NCBI RefSeq assembly: GCF_035083965.1
Contig: NC_089723.1
Coordinates: forward strand, 34,227,193 to 34,291,192
Length of the DNA: 64,000 nt
Direction of reading: 5' to 3'
Origin: Branchiostoma lanceolatum
Taxonomy: Eukaryota; Chordata; Leptocardii; Amphioxiformes; Branchiostomatidae
The position numbers and the translations under genes were made by a program. Below are positions 63,349 to 64,000 of the stretch, in pieces. Position 1 is the stretch's first letter, and every line of letters begins with the position of its first letter. Below the pieces are notes generated by a model, which did no database searches, had not been told where the DNA came from, and worked only from the letters and a program-made list of their open reading frames with translations.

Positions 63349-63852
63349 GTGGGGGACTCAAGAAGCTAGAGGCCTTAGAGAAAATTGACCAGAAATTAAA
63401 GGAAAACGTTAAGAAGGTTGATGAAGAGGCAGCCTGGGAACAGGCGATGGAGGACTTGGAGAATCTGGCCGAGAAACTGAAGGTAAAAACTGGAGGTGAC
63501 CTTCAAGATGATGCAGGTACGGCGTGAAATATTTATTAATGAATGTCAAACTGAAAATGAATTATTTGCACTTCCCAATTTCAATTTGACTCATATTTCA
63601 GTGATTCGCCAATTTAGAGTTAGCGCTGCCTTTTTTGTAGGCTCACTCCAGAAGAAGGAAGAATCTGGGTTGCAGTTTGATGAAGAAGCTGCAGAGTTCG
63701 TGGAGGACGATGGAGGTTTGGAGATGGAGGAGGAGACCGGTGGAGGTTTGGAGGAGGAGGAGAAGGAGACCGATGGAGGTCTTGTGATGGAGAAGTTAGA
63801 GGAGCTGGAGGACGAGCTAGATGTTCTGAAGGAAGGTCTTCAGAAGGGGTAG
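63349..63852 (+). pseudogene. D6: partial D-family gene without a signal-peptide exon
   Basis: Exon 2 at 63349-63516 (contains EEAAWEQAMEDLENLAEKLK) and exon 3 at 63641-63852 (two to three G-G-L-E-M-E-E-E-T units, TAG at 63850) are open and joined in phase 1 like D1-D4. Exon 4 begins at 63994 and leaves the window. Intron 1 sequence just before exon 2 is D-like, but further upstream lies the Helentron-like element and no signal-peptide exon was found between 58604 and 63348. Either the exon was lost when that element arrived, which would make this a pseudogene or a cytosolic product, or it is too diverged to see. Codon use and splice sites still look sound. Confidence 0.6.
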
Positions 63853-64000
63853 TAGGTACGTAAAGGTTATCACATAAAACGTCTATACATCTCTAATACT
63901 GTATTTTGTTTATTGATCCATATGTTAGAAATTCGCTATGTAAAGAAATGATTGCATTTTCTGTGGATTGACTAGCTGTTCATTTTCTTTTAGACGGGCA

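Overview
The window looks like nuclear DNA of a cephalochordate (amphioxus, Branchiostoma). The evidence is indirect: short multi-exon genes with GT-AG introns, CR1/L2-type LINE fragments, a degenerate Helitron/Helentron, very many small fold-back (MITE-like) elements and long TG/CT microsatellites. The species is inference. No bacterial operon, CRISPR array, rRNA, convincing intact tRNA, retrovirus or Polinton was seen. All gene models were built by hand from splice sites and reading phase, with no transcript support.

Left third (about 2.2-29.4 kb, all + strand): three genes for small single-pass membrane proteins. Genes A (2250-6303, 5 exons, 263 aa) and B (8051-9692, 3 exons, 121 aa) are paralogues. 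Each has a signal peptide, a roughly 30-residue ectodomain, one membrane helix ending in an identical N-H-F-R at residues 72-75, a tail with a V-Y-D-N motif and a C-terminus that fits a class I PDZ ligand. Gene C (12226-29372, 5 exons, 332 aa) has a Thr-rich glycosylated stub ectodomain, one membrane helix and a 230-residue tail with about a dozen tyrosines, four of them Y-x-N, including Y-V-N-V. That is the layout of LAT/NTAL-type transmembrane adaptors. Its first intron (14.7 kb) is filled by repeats, including a 3.5-3.9 kb tandem duplication that carries exon-like open segments.

Right half (about 30.4-64 kb): a tandem array of a small secreted-protein family, called D here, that I cannot match to any named family. 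Four members look whole (D1 33035-34174, D2 36691-38052, D3 43984-44957, D4 48858-50029) and a fifth (D6) has its downstream exons at 63349-64000. Each has a non-coding first exon, a signal-peptide exon ending in Trp/Arg-rich sequence, an amphipathic acidic exon, and a Glu-rich exon holding an in-frame minisatellite. D1+D2 and D3+D4 form two copies of a two-gene unit (about 30.44-38.7 and 38.7-50.6 kb). Later insertions (a LINE with a second LINE piece nested in it, MITEs, a Helentron-like element, a perfect 90-bp-arm palindrome) enlarged the second copy, and a segment of about 380 bp is inverted between the copies.

From 51 to 63.3 kb the array is wrecked. Two orphan copies of the D first exon (51.7 and 58.6 kb) flank a 5.3 kb fold-back element built of 190-200 bp repeats. 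A degenerate Helentron-like element of 4.1 kb (helicase plus endonuclease-like remnants, with 9-bp and 10-bp satellites inside) lies where the signal-peptide exon of D6 should be.
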